DNA of 64,000 bases from Bacillota bacterium (lineage in GTDB: Bacteria > Bacillota > Clostridia > Lachnospirales > Lachnospiraceae). A model generated the notes under the pieces. That model was not told where the DNA came from, did not search any database, and worked only from the letters and a program-made list of their open reading frames with translations. Shown one piece after another: positions 51,269-59,121 of this stretch. Positions within the stretch are counted from its first letter, which is position 1; each line of letters starts with the position of its first letter. The stretch covers positions 1-64,000 of the forward strand of contig JAEZFK010000042.1 in NCBI GenBank assembly GCA_023437715.1, written 5' to 3'. The position numbers and the translations under genes are program-made.

Positions 51269-52602
51269 AGGTCCTTACTCCTTTCTGCCGGCTGGACCGG
51301 GAACGAGGAACAGGCTTCAAAACTTGTGAGGGTTTTCCTTATTTCAAAGGTTCCGTTCATTTGCTCCACGATTTTCTGGCAGGTTTTCAGCCCGATGTTG
51401 GTGCTTTCCTGAAACAGGCTGTTCTTCCCGGTTTCATTGGAAATGGTGACGGTCAGGCAGCCGTCAGCCACATGAGTTTTAATGATGACTGGTCCCTCCG
51501 GGCCCGCGTATTTTTTAACATTGGAAAACAGGTTGTCAAACAGCCGCTTTAAGTATTGGATATCCACGGTAATGCTGCAGGCCTGCTCCTCAAATTCGGT
51601 TCTCACGTCAAGGCCTGAATTGCTTAAATCAAACACATGCTCGGCAAACAGCTGCTGAAGCAGGATTCCCGCATCATAGGTTTCCATCTGCATCAATATT
51701 TTTTCCTTGCCGAATACGAGGAAATACTGAAACAGCTTATCGGAGAGATCCTTTAGCTGGACGGATTTTTCCTTGCAGCTTTTGATGTATTTTTCAAGCT
51801 GTTCCTCTGAATGATAGCCTTTGGAATCCAGTATTTCCAGATAGCCGATCAGAGAGGTGAGAGGGGTCCGGATGTCGTGGGACATGGATGTGATGAGCTC
51901 GCTGTTGGCTTCCCAGGCCTCCTTTTCGCTTTTATACCGGGTGATAATGGAGTTGCGCATGTTATCCGCATTTTTTGCCAGCAGGGAGATTTCGTCATTT
52001 CCCTTATAAAAAATCGGCTGGTCTAAGTCCCCCTTTTCAATCAGGGATACCTCCTTTGACAGAAGCAGTATCCGGGCAATGATCCGGTGATTGTAAAAAA
52101 TCAGGATGGCAAACAGAACCAGGAAAAAGATTCCCCAGGAGATATAAAGCACGAAGCTGTACCATTTGATCTCCGATGAATCGATGATGGATACGGAATA
52201 GGTGCCGTCGCTGAAGGTTACGCTGCGCAGGGCCTGCCTGCTGTCCTCTCCGGTGGAGCCGGAGGTTTCGTAGGAGGAATAGGCGTCATTCCAGAAGCCG
52301 GATTCATAAATGATTTCATTGCCGTCAAAAATGGTTAAGTAAACATATTTGTGATTTTTTACCCACTTGGAAACGGCTCTCACGTTCTTGACGGATACGT
52401 GGTACTTCTTGATATAATTTTCAAAGGAATCAAAATAGCCGGTTAATCTTTTTGATACGGCAGCTTCATTTAAGTGATTTCTGGATATGAGATAGTTTCC
52501 AAAGGCCTGGGAAGTGAAATACATCCCGAAGCTGATAACCGCTCCAAGAACCAATACAAATATCTGCTTATACCGTAAGGATGAGATCCATTTATGTTTC
52601 AT
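51265..52602 (-). CDS. HAMP-containing sensor histidine kinase of the dlt-like operon
   Basis: About 446 residues. Two membrane helices (about 14-32 and 148-170) enclose an extracytoplasmic sensor of about 115 residues. HAMP, the H-box SMSHDIRTPLTSLIGYLEIL near 245, N-box NLFSNVKKYAG and TNIGLKTCQKIVEQMNG follow; the G1 DxGxG motif is poorly conserved, as in several Firmicute cell-envelope kinases. The gene overlaps both the regulator gene upstream and the adenylation gene downstream (ATGA), so sensor and enzymes are translationally coupled. It likely senses an envelope stress such as a cationic peptide; this is inference. Confidence 0.88.
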   Translation of the reverse strand: MKHKWISSLRYKQIFVLVLGAVISFGMYFTSQAFGNYLISRNHLNEAAVSKRLTGYFDSFENYIKKYHVSVKNVRAVSKWVKNHKYVYLTIFDGNEIIYESGFWNDAYSSYETSGSTGEDSRQALRSVTFSDGTYSVSIIDSSEIKWYSFVLYISWGIFFLVLFAILIFYNHRIIARILLLSKEVSLIEKGDLDQPIFYKGNDEISLLAKNADNMRNSIITRYKSEKEAWEANSELITSMSHDIRTPLTSLIGYLEILDSKGYHSEEQLEKYIKSCKEKSVQLKDLSDKLFQYFLVFGKEKILMQMETYDAGILLQQLFAEHVFDLSNSGLDVRTEFEEQACSITVDIQYLKRLFDNLFSNVKKYAGPEGPVIIKTHVADGCLTVTISNETGKNSLFQESTNIGLKTCQKIVEQMNGTFEIRKTLTSFEACSSFPVQPAERSKDL

Positions 52603-53305
52603 CAATCTGATAGCCCTTTCCCCAGACGGTTCGTATGATGGCGGGATTGTTGAAATCCAGTTCCAGTTTCTTCCGAAGCTTCAAGATGTGGACCATGACC
52701 GTATTGGAGGAAGAAAGAAGAAACTTGTCATTCCACACCCCTTCGTAGATCGCCTGTGCATCCTTAGCCTTTCCCTTATTTTTGACCAGATACATTAAAA
52801 CCTGGAACTCTGTGTCCGTAAGCTCAATTTTCTGGTTCTCCCTGTAGACACAGCGGCCGGCGGTATCAATGAGAAGATCCTGCAGGCGGATTTCCGAAAC
52901 ATTTGAAACAGGCTCCCCTTTTCCCTTATAGACAACGTATCTTCTTAAAAGAGAATAGACCTTCATGAGAAGCTCGGCCTGGGAGAAAGGCTTTACCAGA
53001 TAATCGTCCCCTCCGTTTTCATAAGCTTCTGTTTTATCGCTTTCCTTTGACTTTGCCGTCAGGAATAATACGGGAGCGGAAGAGATTTTCCTTATTTCCG
53101 TACAGGCATCGATGCCGGACAATCCGGGCATCATGATATCCAAAATAATGAGGTCAATATCGGAATTGCCTGTGACCGCTGCCACCGCATCCTGGCCGTT
53201 TGCCGCTTCCAGAACCAGATAGCCTTTATTTTCCAGGTGAATGCGAAGGACTTCCCGGATATCCGCATCGTCATCCACCACTAAGATCTGCTGCTGCCCA
53301 TCCAT
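52592..53305 (-). CDS. OmpR-family response regulator of the dlt-like operon
   Basis: 237 residues. Receiver: ILVVDDDADIREVLRIHLEN, phosphoacceptor in DLIILDIMMPGLSGID, Lys in GGDDYLVKPFSQAELLMKV (19 residues). The winged-helix output domain has IELTDTEFQVLMYLVKNKG and NTVMVHILKLRKKLE with TVWGKGYQI. It has an AGGAGG site and is the first gene of the operon. Two ATTAAGAA repeats ten bases apart lie upstream of the promoter and are a likely binding site, implying autoactivation. Confidence 0.92.
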   Translation of the reverse strand: MDGQQQILVVDDDADIREVLRIHLENKGYLVLEAANGQDAVAAVTGNSDIDLIILDIMMPGLSGIDACTEIRKISSAPVLFLTAKSKESDKTEAYENGGDDYLVKPFSQAELLMKVYSLLRRYVVYKGKGEPVSNVSEIRLQDLLIDTAGRCVYRENQKIELTDTEFQVLMYLVKNKGKAKDAQAIYEGVWNDKFLLSSSNTVMVHILKLRKKLELDFNNPAIIRTVWGKGYQIDET

Positions 53306-53346
53306 GGCCAGAAGCCTCCTTTTTTTCTATTATTTAAATATGAAAA

Positions 53347-53374
53347 ATTATATCATTTATAGATAGAATGACAA
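53347..53374 (-). promoter_or_regulatory. Promoter of the seven-gene aminoacylation operon
   Basis: On the minus strand TTGTCA (53369-53374), 16-bp spacer, TATAAT (53347-53352). The start of transcription would be near 53340, 35 bases before the response-regulator ATG. Confidence 0.7.
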
Positions 53375-53388
53375 TGGAATTTAGGGGA

Positions 53389-53406
53389 ATTAAGAATTAT
53401 TAAGAA
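53389..53406 (-). promoter_or_regulatory. Tandem response-regulator box (ATTAAGAA x 2, 10-bp period)
   Basis: ATTAAGAA occurs at 53389-53396 and 53399-53406 (plus-strand reading), exactly one helical turn apart and 14 bases upstream of the -35 box of the minus-strand operon. Tandem half-sites at 10-bp period are the usual target of OmpR-family dimers, and that operon encodes one. Confidence 0.55.
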
Positions 53407-53455
53407 ATGGAGATGGGGGCTGCCGGATCGGCATAATTCAGGGAATCCGGTCAGA

Positions 53456-53484
53456 TTGACAAATTGCTCCGGGTATGGTAGGAT
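53456..53484 (+). promoter_or_regulatory. Promoter of the MutS-like operon leader
   Basis: TTGACA (53456-53461), 17-bp spacer, TAGGAT (53479-53484). Transcription should start near 53491, more than 220 bases before the first coding start. Confidence 0.75.
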
Positions 53485-53490
53485 ATGAAA

Positions 53491-53687
53491 AACAGGGAAT
53501 GGAGTTCTCCCTTGGCAAACTGCCTAAACTGCGATTTGAGCTGATGACTTCTACATGAATGCAGGAGTTACCAGCTTTTTTGCTGCCCGGATTTGTGTGG
53601 AAGAACCTCCCGTGGGAGTGTGAATGCAGCATAAATATTAAAAGCTGGCAGCTTCTGTATATAAAACAGAGGCTGCCGGCTTTTTTT
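53491..53687 (+). ncRNA. Structured leader with tandem terminators before the MutS-like genes
   Basis: Seen in order: a first hairpin AGCTG...ACTTCT / AGGAGT...CAGCT (53539-53576) followed by six T; a stem TGCTGC/GCAGCA (53581-53586 with 53626-53631) enclosing CTCCC-GT-GGGAG; and a second, strong terminator (53640-53687). CCAGCTTTT (53571-53579) is exactly complementary to AAAAGCTGG (53640-53648), the left arm of the second terminator, so folding states compete. This is attenuator or riboswitch architecture; I could not match the aptamer part to a known class, and it could also be a free small RNA. Confidence 0.55.
53640..53687 (+). terminator. Leader terminator upstream of the MutS-like genes
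   Basis: AAAGCTGGCAGCTTCTG (53641-53657) pairs with CAGAGGCTGCCGGCTTT (53667-53683, with wobble pairs) and is followed by seven T counting from 53681. It sits between the promoter and the coding start, so readthrough must be allowed for expression. Confidence 0.88.
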
Positions 53688-53714
53688 GCTGCCGGTAAAA
53701 GAGAGGTGATGAAA

Positions 53715-55268
53715 ATGGCTTATCAGAGCATTTTATTTATGGGAGAGATACCGGAGGAGATAGACAAGGAAGCGGATTTCTTAAAGGACTTGAATATCAG
53801 CCAGGTTCTTGAGGCAGTGTCGGCAGGAAAAGGGGAGTATGATCTGGACGCATTCTTTCGCATGCCGTTGAAGCATGAAGCGGATATTCAGTACCGCCAC
53901 GAAATCCTTCAGGATCTGGAGGATCCGGAGCTTTTCCGGCCTTTTCGTGAATTCGGCGATGAAATGGGTGAGATACGGAAAATCACCGCTGAAATTCCAA
54001 AGCTCTATTATAAAAAGACAAAGGAGCGCTGTCTGCTGGAAGCCGCGTCTGTTTATTGCAGGAGCGTGGAAAAGCTTTCTGATTCCTTGAACAGGAACCG
54101 GCCGAAATCAAAGGGGCTTCTGGCGTTTTTAGACTGCCTGTCCGCTTATGCAAAGTCAGAGGACTTCGGTCATTTAAAACAGGAGGCTTCAGAAATAACC
54201 GGGGCCCTGGAAACCGTAACTTACAGCTTGTATATAAGGGGAAACCATATTGACGTGCAAAAGTATGACGGTGGGGCCGACTACAGCAGGGAGATAGGGG
54301 GATTTTTTGAAAAGTTCCGTCAGGGTGAGGTCCCGGTCTTTCAGTACAGGTTTAAGGACAGGGATCTAAACCATGTGGAGGCCGGTATCATGGACCTGGT
54401 TGGCAAAATATACCCGGATATTTTCAATCATCTTCATGCCTTTGCCGAAGAAAATAAGGAGTTTATGCTGCCGGCCATCCGGCAGCTTGACCGGGAGCTG
54501 CAGTTTTATATCTCCTATCTGGAATATATGGAACCGCTGAAGCAGCTGGGGCTGTATTTTTGTATTCCGGAATTGTCTGGAAGCGTTAAGGAGATTTCCG
54601 GAAATGACTGCTTTGATCTGGCTCTGGCGGCAAACTTATGGGGCAGGGGGCAGAAAGCTGTCTGCAATCAGTTTTCCCTTCAGGGCAGGGAGAGAATGAT
54701 AATCGTTACCGGGCCCAACCAGGGCGGAAAAACCACCTTTGCCCGCATGATGGGCCAGCTTCATTATATGGCCAGCCTGGGGCTTTACGTGCCGGGAACC
54801 AGGGCGAAGCTGTTTTTGCCGGACCGCATTTTCACCCATTTTGAACGCCAGGAAAACCAGGCGGCTTTTTCCGGAAAACTGCAGGACGATATTATCAGAA
54901 TCCATGAAATATTAAGGTGTGCAACGCCGGACAGCCTGATTGTCATAAACGAAATGTTCGCTTCCACCACGCTTCAGGATGCTGTTTGGCTGGGCGAAAA
55001 GGTGATGAAGCAGATTTCAGAAATGGATGCCCTGTGTGTTTATGTGACCTTTTTGGAGGAGCTTTCCTCCTTCGATGATAAAACCGTGAGCATGGTGAGT
55101 ACCGTTGAAGCGGATAAAAGAACCAGAACCTATAAAATAGTCCGAAGGCCGGCGGATGGGAAAGCATATGCGGCTTTTATCGCCCAGAAGTACCATCTGA
55201 CCTATGAGGATATTAAGGAAAGGATTGGCAGAACCTATGAATGTATTCCTGCTGTACAGCAACCGTGA
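53715..55268 (+). CDS. MutS-like ATPase 1 (MutS domain V, no mismatch-recognition domain)
   Basis: About 517 residues from the ATG at 53715 (AGAGGTG upstream). A helical lever/clamp-like region (ILQDLEDPELFRPFREFGDE and following) leads to a MutS-type ATPase: Walker A VTGPNQGGKTTFARMMGQLH near 332, FTHFERQENQAAFSGKLQDD, Walker B DSLIVINEMFASTTLQDAV, and VYVTFLEELSSFDDKTVS. The N-terminal mismatch-binding domain (FxE motif) and the C-terminal Smr nuclease domain are absent, so it is neither MutS nor MutS2. Function is unknown; a clamp-type ATPase working with its paralog is likely. Confidence 0.82.
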   Translation: MAYQSILFMGEIPEEIDKEADFLKDLNISQVLEAVSAGKGEYDLDAFFRMPLKHEADIQYRHEILQDLEDPELFRPFREFGDEMGEIRKITAEIPKLYYKKTKERCLLEAASVYCRSVEKLSDSLNRNRPKSKGLLAFLDCLSAYAKSEDFGHLKQEASEITGALETVTYSLYIRGNHIDVQKYDGGADYSREIGGFFEKFRQGEVPVFQYRFKDRDLNHVEAGIMDLVGKIYPDIFNHLHAFAEENKEFMLPAIRQLDRELQFYISYLEYMEPLKQLGLYFCIPELSGSVKEISGNDCFDLALAANLWGRGQKAVCNQFSLQGRERMIIVTGPNQGGKTTFARMMGQLHYMASLGLYVPGTRAKLFLPDRIFTHFERQENQAAFSGKLQDDIIRIHEILRCATPDSLIVINEMFASTTLQDAVWLGEKVMKQISEMDALCVYVTFLEELSSFDDKTVSMVSTVEADKRTRTYKIVRRPADGKAYAAFIAQKYHLTYEDIKERIGRTYECIPAVQQP

Positions 55269-56745
55269 TTTCGAATTTCCGTCAAAGCTTCCGGCACAGT
55301 CGGAAAGTCTGGTCCAGGATTTAGAGCTGCCCGCCTTATTTGAGGGGATGGCCCAGGGCGACTCCTTTCTTTTGGAAACGGCGCGGACCGTTATTCTGAG
55401 GGGGCTTTCTGACGTAAAGGAAATTGAATACAGGCAGATGATTTTAAAGGACTGCCTTGCCCGCCCGGAGGAAGTGAGGGCCCTTTACCAATTATCCTGC
55501 GAGGCCGTTAAAAATGAAAAGAGCAGAAACATAGGAATCTTCGGCGATACGCCCCGGTACGTGCTGGAAGGCTCTGTCAAAACCCTGGAGCTTTTTGTGC
55601 CCATGCTTGAGTCTCTGGCCCAGACAGCCCGGGATTCGGAGCCCGTCTGGCAATCGGAGGGGCTTAAGCGTTTCTTCCGGATGATCCGTGAGGAATTATC
55701 CGCCTCCTATCTGGCCCGTATGGAGGGCTACTTAAGAAAGCTGAAATTTCCCAATGGGATTCTGGTCAGTGCAGCGCTTGGAAAGCGGCTGAAGGCGGAA
55801 CATTATACGCTTCATGATCTGCCCTACAGGAAGCGGAGCCTTATGGAATTTATCTTTGGAAAAAGGGACGGGGCCTATGGGTTTACCATTGCGGACCGGG
55901 ATGAGAGCGGAGGCAGGATTTTGTCCGAGCTGCAGGATGAGAGCGTGAAAGACATTGCAAACACCGTATCCCAATCCTGTGACCATGTGAAAGCCTTTTT
56001 TATGGCCCTTAAAAGAGAGCTTTCCTTTTATATCGGCTGCATGAACCTGCAGGAACACTTAACCGCCCTGGGCGCTTCCTGCGCTTTTCCTAAGGCATTT
56101 CCAAGCGGTACCTGCTTTCTGTCCTGCCGCAGCCTTTATAATGTCAGCCTGGCTCTCCAGTTAAAGAGAAAAATAGAGGGGAACGCAGTGGACGGCGACG
56201 GGCGGCGGCTTGTGGTGGTAACCGGAGCCAACCAGGGAGGAAAGACCACCTTCCTGCGGAGCGTGGGCCAGGCCAGCCTTATGCTTCAAAGCGGCATGTT
56301 TGTGGCAGGGGAAGCCTTTTCTGCCTCCATTGGAGCCGTGTTCACCCATTTTAAGCGGGAGGAGGACAGTACCATGAAAAGCGGGAAGCTGGATGAAGAG
56401 CTGGAGCGGATGAGCCGGATCATCGACCATATAACCCCGGGCTCCCTGCTTCTGATGAATGAATCCTTTGCGGCCACCAACGAACAGGAAGGCTCGGAGC
56501 TTGCCATGGAGGTGGTTTCGGCCCTGGAGGACGGAGGCGTCAGGGTTATCTTTGTCAGTCATTTTTATAAATTTGCCAGTGCTGTTTTCAGCCAGGGCTC
56601 GGAAAAGCACCTGTTTTTACGGGCGGAACGCCGGGACGACGGAAGCCGCAGCTACCGGCTTTCTGTGGGCGAGCCCCTTACCACAGGATTCGGCGGAGAT
56701 ATTTACAATAAAATATTTGAGGAAGAGCGTGACAAATTCCGGTAA
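55237..56745 (+). CDS. MutS-like ATPase 2 (paralog of the preceding gene)
   Basis: About 502 residues if started at the ATG at 55237, which overlaps the previous gene by 32 bases; the ribosome site is poor, so translational coupling is likely and the start is uncertain. The same architecture is present: helical clamp region, Walker A VTGANQGGKTTFLRSVGQAS near 328, FTHFKREEDSTMKSGKLDEE, Walker B GSLLLMNESFAATNEQEGSE and VIFVSHFYKFAS. As MutS ATPases work as dimers, the two products probably form a heterodimer. No mismatch-recognition or Smr domain is present. Confidence 0.82.
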   Translation: MNVFLLYSNRDFEFPSKLPAQSESLVQDLELPALFEGMAQGDSFLLETARTVILRGLSDVKEIEYRQMILKDCLARPEEVRALYQLSCEAVKNEKSRNIGIFGDTPRYVLEGSVKTLELFVPMLESLAQTARDSEPVWQSEGLKRFFRMIREELSASYLARMEGYLRKLKFPNGILVSAALGKRLKAEHYTLHDLPYRKRSLMEFIFGKRDGAYGFTIADRDESGGRILSELQDESVKDIANTVSQSCDHVKAFFMALKRELSFYIGCMNLQEHLTALGASCAFPKAFPSGTCFLSCRSLYNVSLALQLKRKIEGNAVDGDGRRLVVVTGANQGGKTTFLRSVGQASLMLQSGMFVAGEAFSASIGAVFTHFKREEDSTMKSGKLDEELERMSRIIDHITPGSLLLMNESFAATNEQEGSELAMEVVSALEDGGVRVIFVSHFYKFASAVFSQGSEKHLFLRAERRDDGSRSYRLSVGEPLTTGFGGDIYNKIFEEERDKFR

Positions 56746-56777
56746 ATCGGCTACAATGTAGTTAAGAAAACGCTTTC
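56729..56777 (+). promoter_or_regulatory. Autoregulated lacI promoter and operator
   Basis: GTGACA (56729-56734), 17-bp spacer, TACAAT (56752-56757). The operator GAAAACGCTTTC (56766-56777) starts at about +1, so bound LacI would block its own transcription. Confidence 0.65.
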
Positions 56778-56790
56778 AGGGGATGATATT

Positions 56791-57780
56791 GTGAATATTT
56801 ATGATATTGCAAAAGAATCGGGAACTTCCATATCAACGGTTTCCCGTGTGTTAAATAATAAAGGAAATGTGAACCCTCAGATACGCAGCCGGGTGGAAGA
56901 GGTGCTGAAAAAGTATGATTACAAGCCCAGTGCCATTGCCAGGGGAATGGTATCCAAGACCATGATGAGCATTGCCATTCTGACGGTGGATGTCCGGGTT
57001 TCTCACTATGCCCGGATGATTTACGTCATTGAACAGTTTTTCAGCAACAAGGGCTATAATGTTACGGTGTGCAATACCGGGGGCTCCATTGAAGAGTGCG
57101 AAAGATATATGGAAATCCTTTCGGAGAAGCAGGTGGACGGAATCGTGCTCATCGGTTCCGTATTTAACCGGCTGGAGGACAGGCCGGAAATTACGGCTAA
57201 GATTAAGGACATTCCCGTGGTTGTGGCCAATGGAAGGGTGAGACTTCCCAGCTTTTATTCCGTTCTTGTGGATGATACAAAGGGAATCCGGTCTGTGGCC
57301 GACTATTTATTTGAGAAGGGCCACCGGGATCTGGTCTATGTTTTCGATATGGATACGGAAAGCGGCCTGGCAAAGCGCCGGGGCTTTTTAGAGGCCATGA
57401 AGCTCCACGATATTCCGGAGCCGGAAAAACGGGTCATAACCGGAAAGTATGGCCTGGATGGAGGCCGGGCGGCAGCACAAACCCTGTGCAGCCTGGGGAT
57501 TCCCTTTACCGGCATTATCTGCGGCGAGGATATTACGGCCATCGGAGTGATGAAGGGGCTGCGGGAAAGGGGATATTCCATCCCAAAGGATGTGGCCGTC
57601 ACCGGCTGCAACAATTCTCCCGATTCCCTGATCTGCGAGCCGGAGCTGACCACCCTGGACAATAAGCCGGAACTGCTGGGGGGCCTATGCGCCCGGGTCC
57701 TGCTGGATGTGATGGAGGGGAAACCTCCCACCGCTGATCTGGCCATCCAGCCGGAACTGATTGAACGGGGAACAACGTAA
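56791..57780 (+). CDS. LacI-family regulator of the 58-63 kb catabolic operon
   Basis: 329 residues with a GTG start at 56791 behind AGGGGATG. The DNA-binding domain is IYDIAKESGTSISTVSRVLN with the hinge YKPSAIARGM. The sensor domain includes DGIVLIGSVFNRLEDRPEI and GIICGEDITAIGVMKGLRE. The operators GAAAnCGCTTTC around its own promoter and the downstream operon are typical of LacI/GalR binding sites. The inducer is probably a substrate of the dehydrogenase or transporter encoded next. Confidence 0.9.
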   Translation: MNIYDIAKESGTSISTVSRVLNNKGNVNPQIRSRVEEVLKKYDYKPSAIARGMVSKTMMSIAILTVDVRVSHYARMIYVIEQFFSNKGYNVTVCNTGGSIEECERYMEILSEKQVDGIVLIGSVFNRLEDRPEITAKIKDIPVVVANGRVRLPSFYSVLVDDTKGIRSVADYLFEKGHRDLVYVFDMDTESGLAKRRGFLEAMKLHDIPEPEKRVITGKYGLDGGRAAAQTLCSLGIPFTGIICGEDITAIGVMKGLRERGYSIPKDVAVTGCNNSPDSLICEPELTTLDNKPELLGGLCARVLLDVMEGKPPTADLAIQPELIERGTT

Positions 57781-57786
57781 AGGAAT

Positions 57787-57876
57787 AAAAGCGCTTTCGC
57801 TATAAATAATAGCCTGTTATGAGATGAAAATCAGACTGGCTATTATTTTTTTTACTATAAAATAGAAAACGCTTTT
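57787..57876. promoter_or_regulatory. Auxiliary LacI-type operators
   Basis: AAAAGCGCTTTC (57787-57798) and GAAAACGCTTTT (57865-57876) match the promoter-proximal sites at 56766 and 58007. Together four sites spread over 1.25 kb could support DNA looping. Confidence 0.55.
57805..57852 (+). terminator. Terminator of lacI
   Basis: AATAATAGCC (57805-57814) pairs perfectly with GGCTATTATT (57838-57847), followed by a T-run. Confidence 0.88.
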
Positions 57877-57968
57877 TTGATGTAAAATTTTTATGGAGGA
57901 AATGTACAAAATAAGCAATATAAAATCGGTAATATTACACTAAGAATAGAAAAAATATAAAGATAATA

Positions 57969-58019
57969 TTGACATAAAGTGTATAGATGTTATAATGATG
58001 GCATAAGAAAGCGCTTTCT
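57969..58019 (+). promoter_or_regulatory. LacI-repressed promoter of the YiaK-like operon
   Basis: TTGACA (57969-57974), 16-bp spacer, TATAAT (57991-57996), then the perfect palindrome GAAAGCGCTTTC (58007-58018) just past the start of transcription. The site also resembles a CcpA cre, so carbon catabolite control is possible in addition. Confidence 0.85.
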
Positions 58020-58067
58020 CAAAGCAGAAAGCCGGGAATAAAGAGTTCTGAAAGGAAGGAAAAGAAT

Positions 58068-59075
58068 ATGAGAGTAGAGTACAAGGATTTACTGGCGAAG
58101 TTTCAACGGATTTTAGAGAGCAGGGGATTTTCCGCGGATCATGCGGAAAGTGCGGCGGCCGTGTTTGCGAAGAACAGCCTTGACGGCGTGTATTCTCACG
58201 GAGTAAACCGTTTCCCCAGGGTTGTGGAGTATTTAGACAAGGGAGAGATCAATCCGGGTGCAATTGCCACCTGTGAAGCTTCCATGGGAGCCATAGAACG
58301 GTGGGACGGCCACAGAGGCTTTGGCCCCTTAAACGCCAAGCTTGCCATGGACCGGGCCTGTGAACTGGCAAAGGAATACGGAGTGGGAGTCGTTGCTCTG
58401 GGAAATAATAACCACTGGATGCGGGGCGGCAGCTACGGCTGGCAGGCGGCGGATGCGGGCTGCATCGGAATCTGCTGGTCCAATACCATGCCAAACATGC
58501 CTGCATGGGGCGGTAAGGACAGGAAGATCGGAAACAACCCTTTCATCATGGCAATTCCAAAGAGCAACGGACATCATGCGGTCATTGACTGTGCGGTATC
58601 TCAGTTCTCCTACGGGAAGATTGAGGAGGCCAGACTGAAAGGCCAGAAGCTTCCGGTCCCGGGCGGATATGATACGAAGGGCAACCTTACGGATGACCCG
58701 GCTGAGATCGAGAAGACCTGGAGAGTTCTTCCCATGGGATACTGGAAAGGAAGCGGTATTTCCATTGCCCTGGACTTAATCGCAACCGTGCTGACTGATG
58801 GAAATTCCGTAAGAAAGATCGGAACCTTTGGGGATGAGGTGGGCCTGTCCCAGGTTATGATCGCCATTTCTCCTGAGAAATTCAACACAGCGGAAGAGAC
58901 GGATGCCATTATGGATGAGATTTTAAAGGACATCAAGGCTTCTGAGCCGGCAGCGGAGAACGGGGAAGTGTTCTATCCGGGAGAGCTGGAGCTTAAGACA
59001 AGAGAGGACAATTTAAAGAACGGCATTCCGGTTATTGATGAGGTATGGGAGAAGCTGAATTCTCTGGAGAAATAA
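58068..59075 (+). CDS. YiaK/DlgD-like NAD(P)H-dependent 2-keto acid reductase (Ldh2 family)
   Basis: 335 residues of the malate/L-lactate/ureidoglycolate dehydrogenase family. It closely follows E. coli YiaK (2,3-diketo-L-gulonate reductase): SLDGVYSHGVNRFPRVVEYL (20) near residue 37, with the catalytic His, GNNNHWMRGGSYGWQAA near 123, NNPFIMAIP and VLPMGYWKGSGISIALD near 222. It probably reduces a 2,3-diketo or 2-keto sugar acid. It is the first gene of the LacI operon with GAAAGGAAGG upstream. The physiological substrate in this organism is inferred. Confidence 0.87.
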   Translation: MRVEYKDLLAKFQRILESRGFSADHAESAAAVFAKNSLDGVYSHGVNRFPRVVEYLDKGEINPGAIATCEASMGAIERWDGHRGFGPLNAKLAMDRACELAKEYGVGVVALGNNNHWMRGGSYGWQAADAGCIGICWSNTMPNMPAWGGKDRKIGNNPFIMAIPKSNGHHAVIDCAVSQFSYGKIEEARLKGQKLPVPGGYDTKGNLTDDPAEIEKTWRVLPMGYWKGSGISIALDLIATVLTDGNSVRKIGTFGDEVGLSQVMIAISPEKFNTAEETDAIMDEILKDIKASEPAAENGEVFYPGELELKTREDNLKNGIPVIDEVWEKLNSLEK

Positions 59076-59121
59076 ATCCGCAGAGGAAGGAAAATAAAAG
59101 CGTAAAGGGAGAGGTAAGTCA

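Noticed and set aside
53491..53690. T-box, THF, c-di-GMP, SAM or lysine riboswitch in the MutS leader
   Set aside because: The conserved core sequences of these classes were looked for by eye and not found; only the terminator/antiterminator logic is supported.
53715..56745. Canonical DNA mismatch repair mutS or mutS2
   Set aside because: There is no mismatch-recognition FxE domain and no Smr domain; two truncated paralogs occur in tandem instead.
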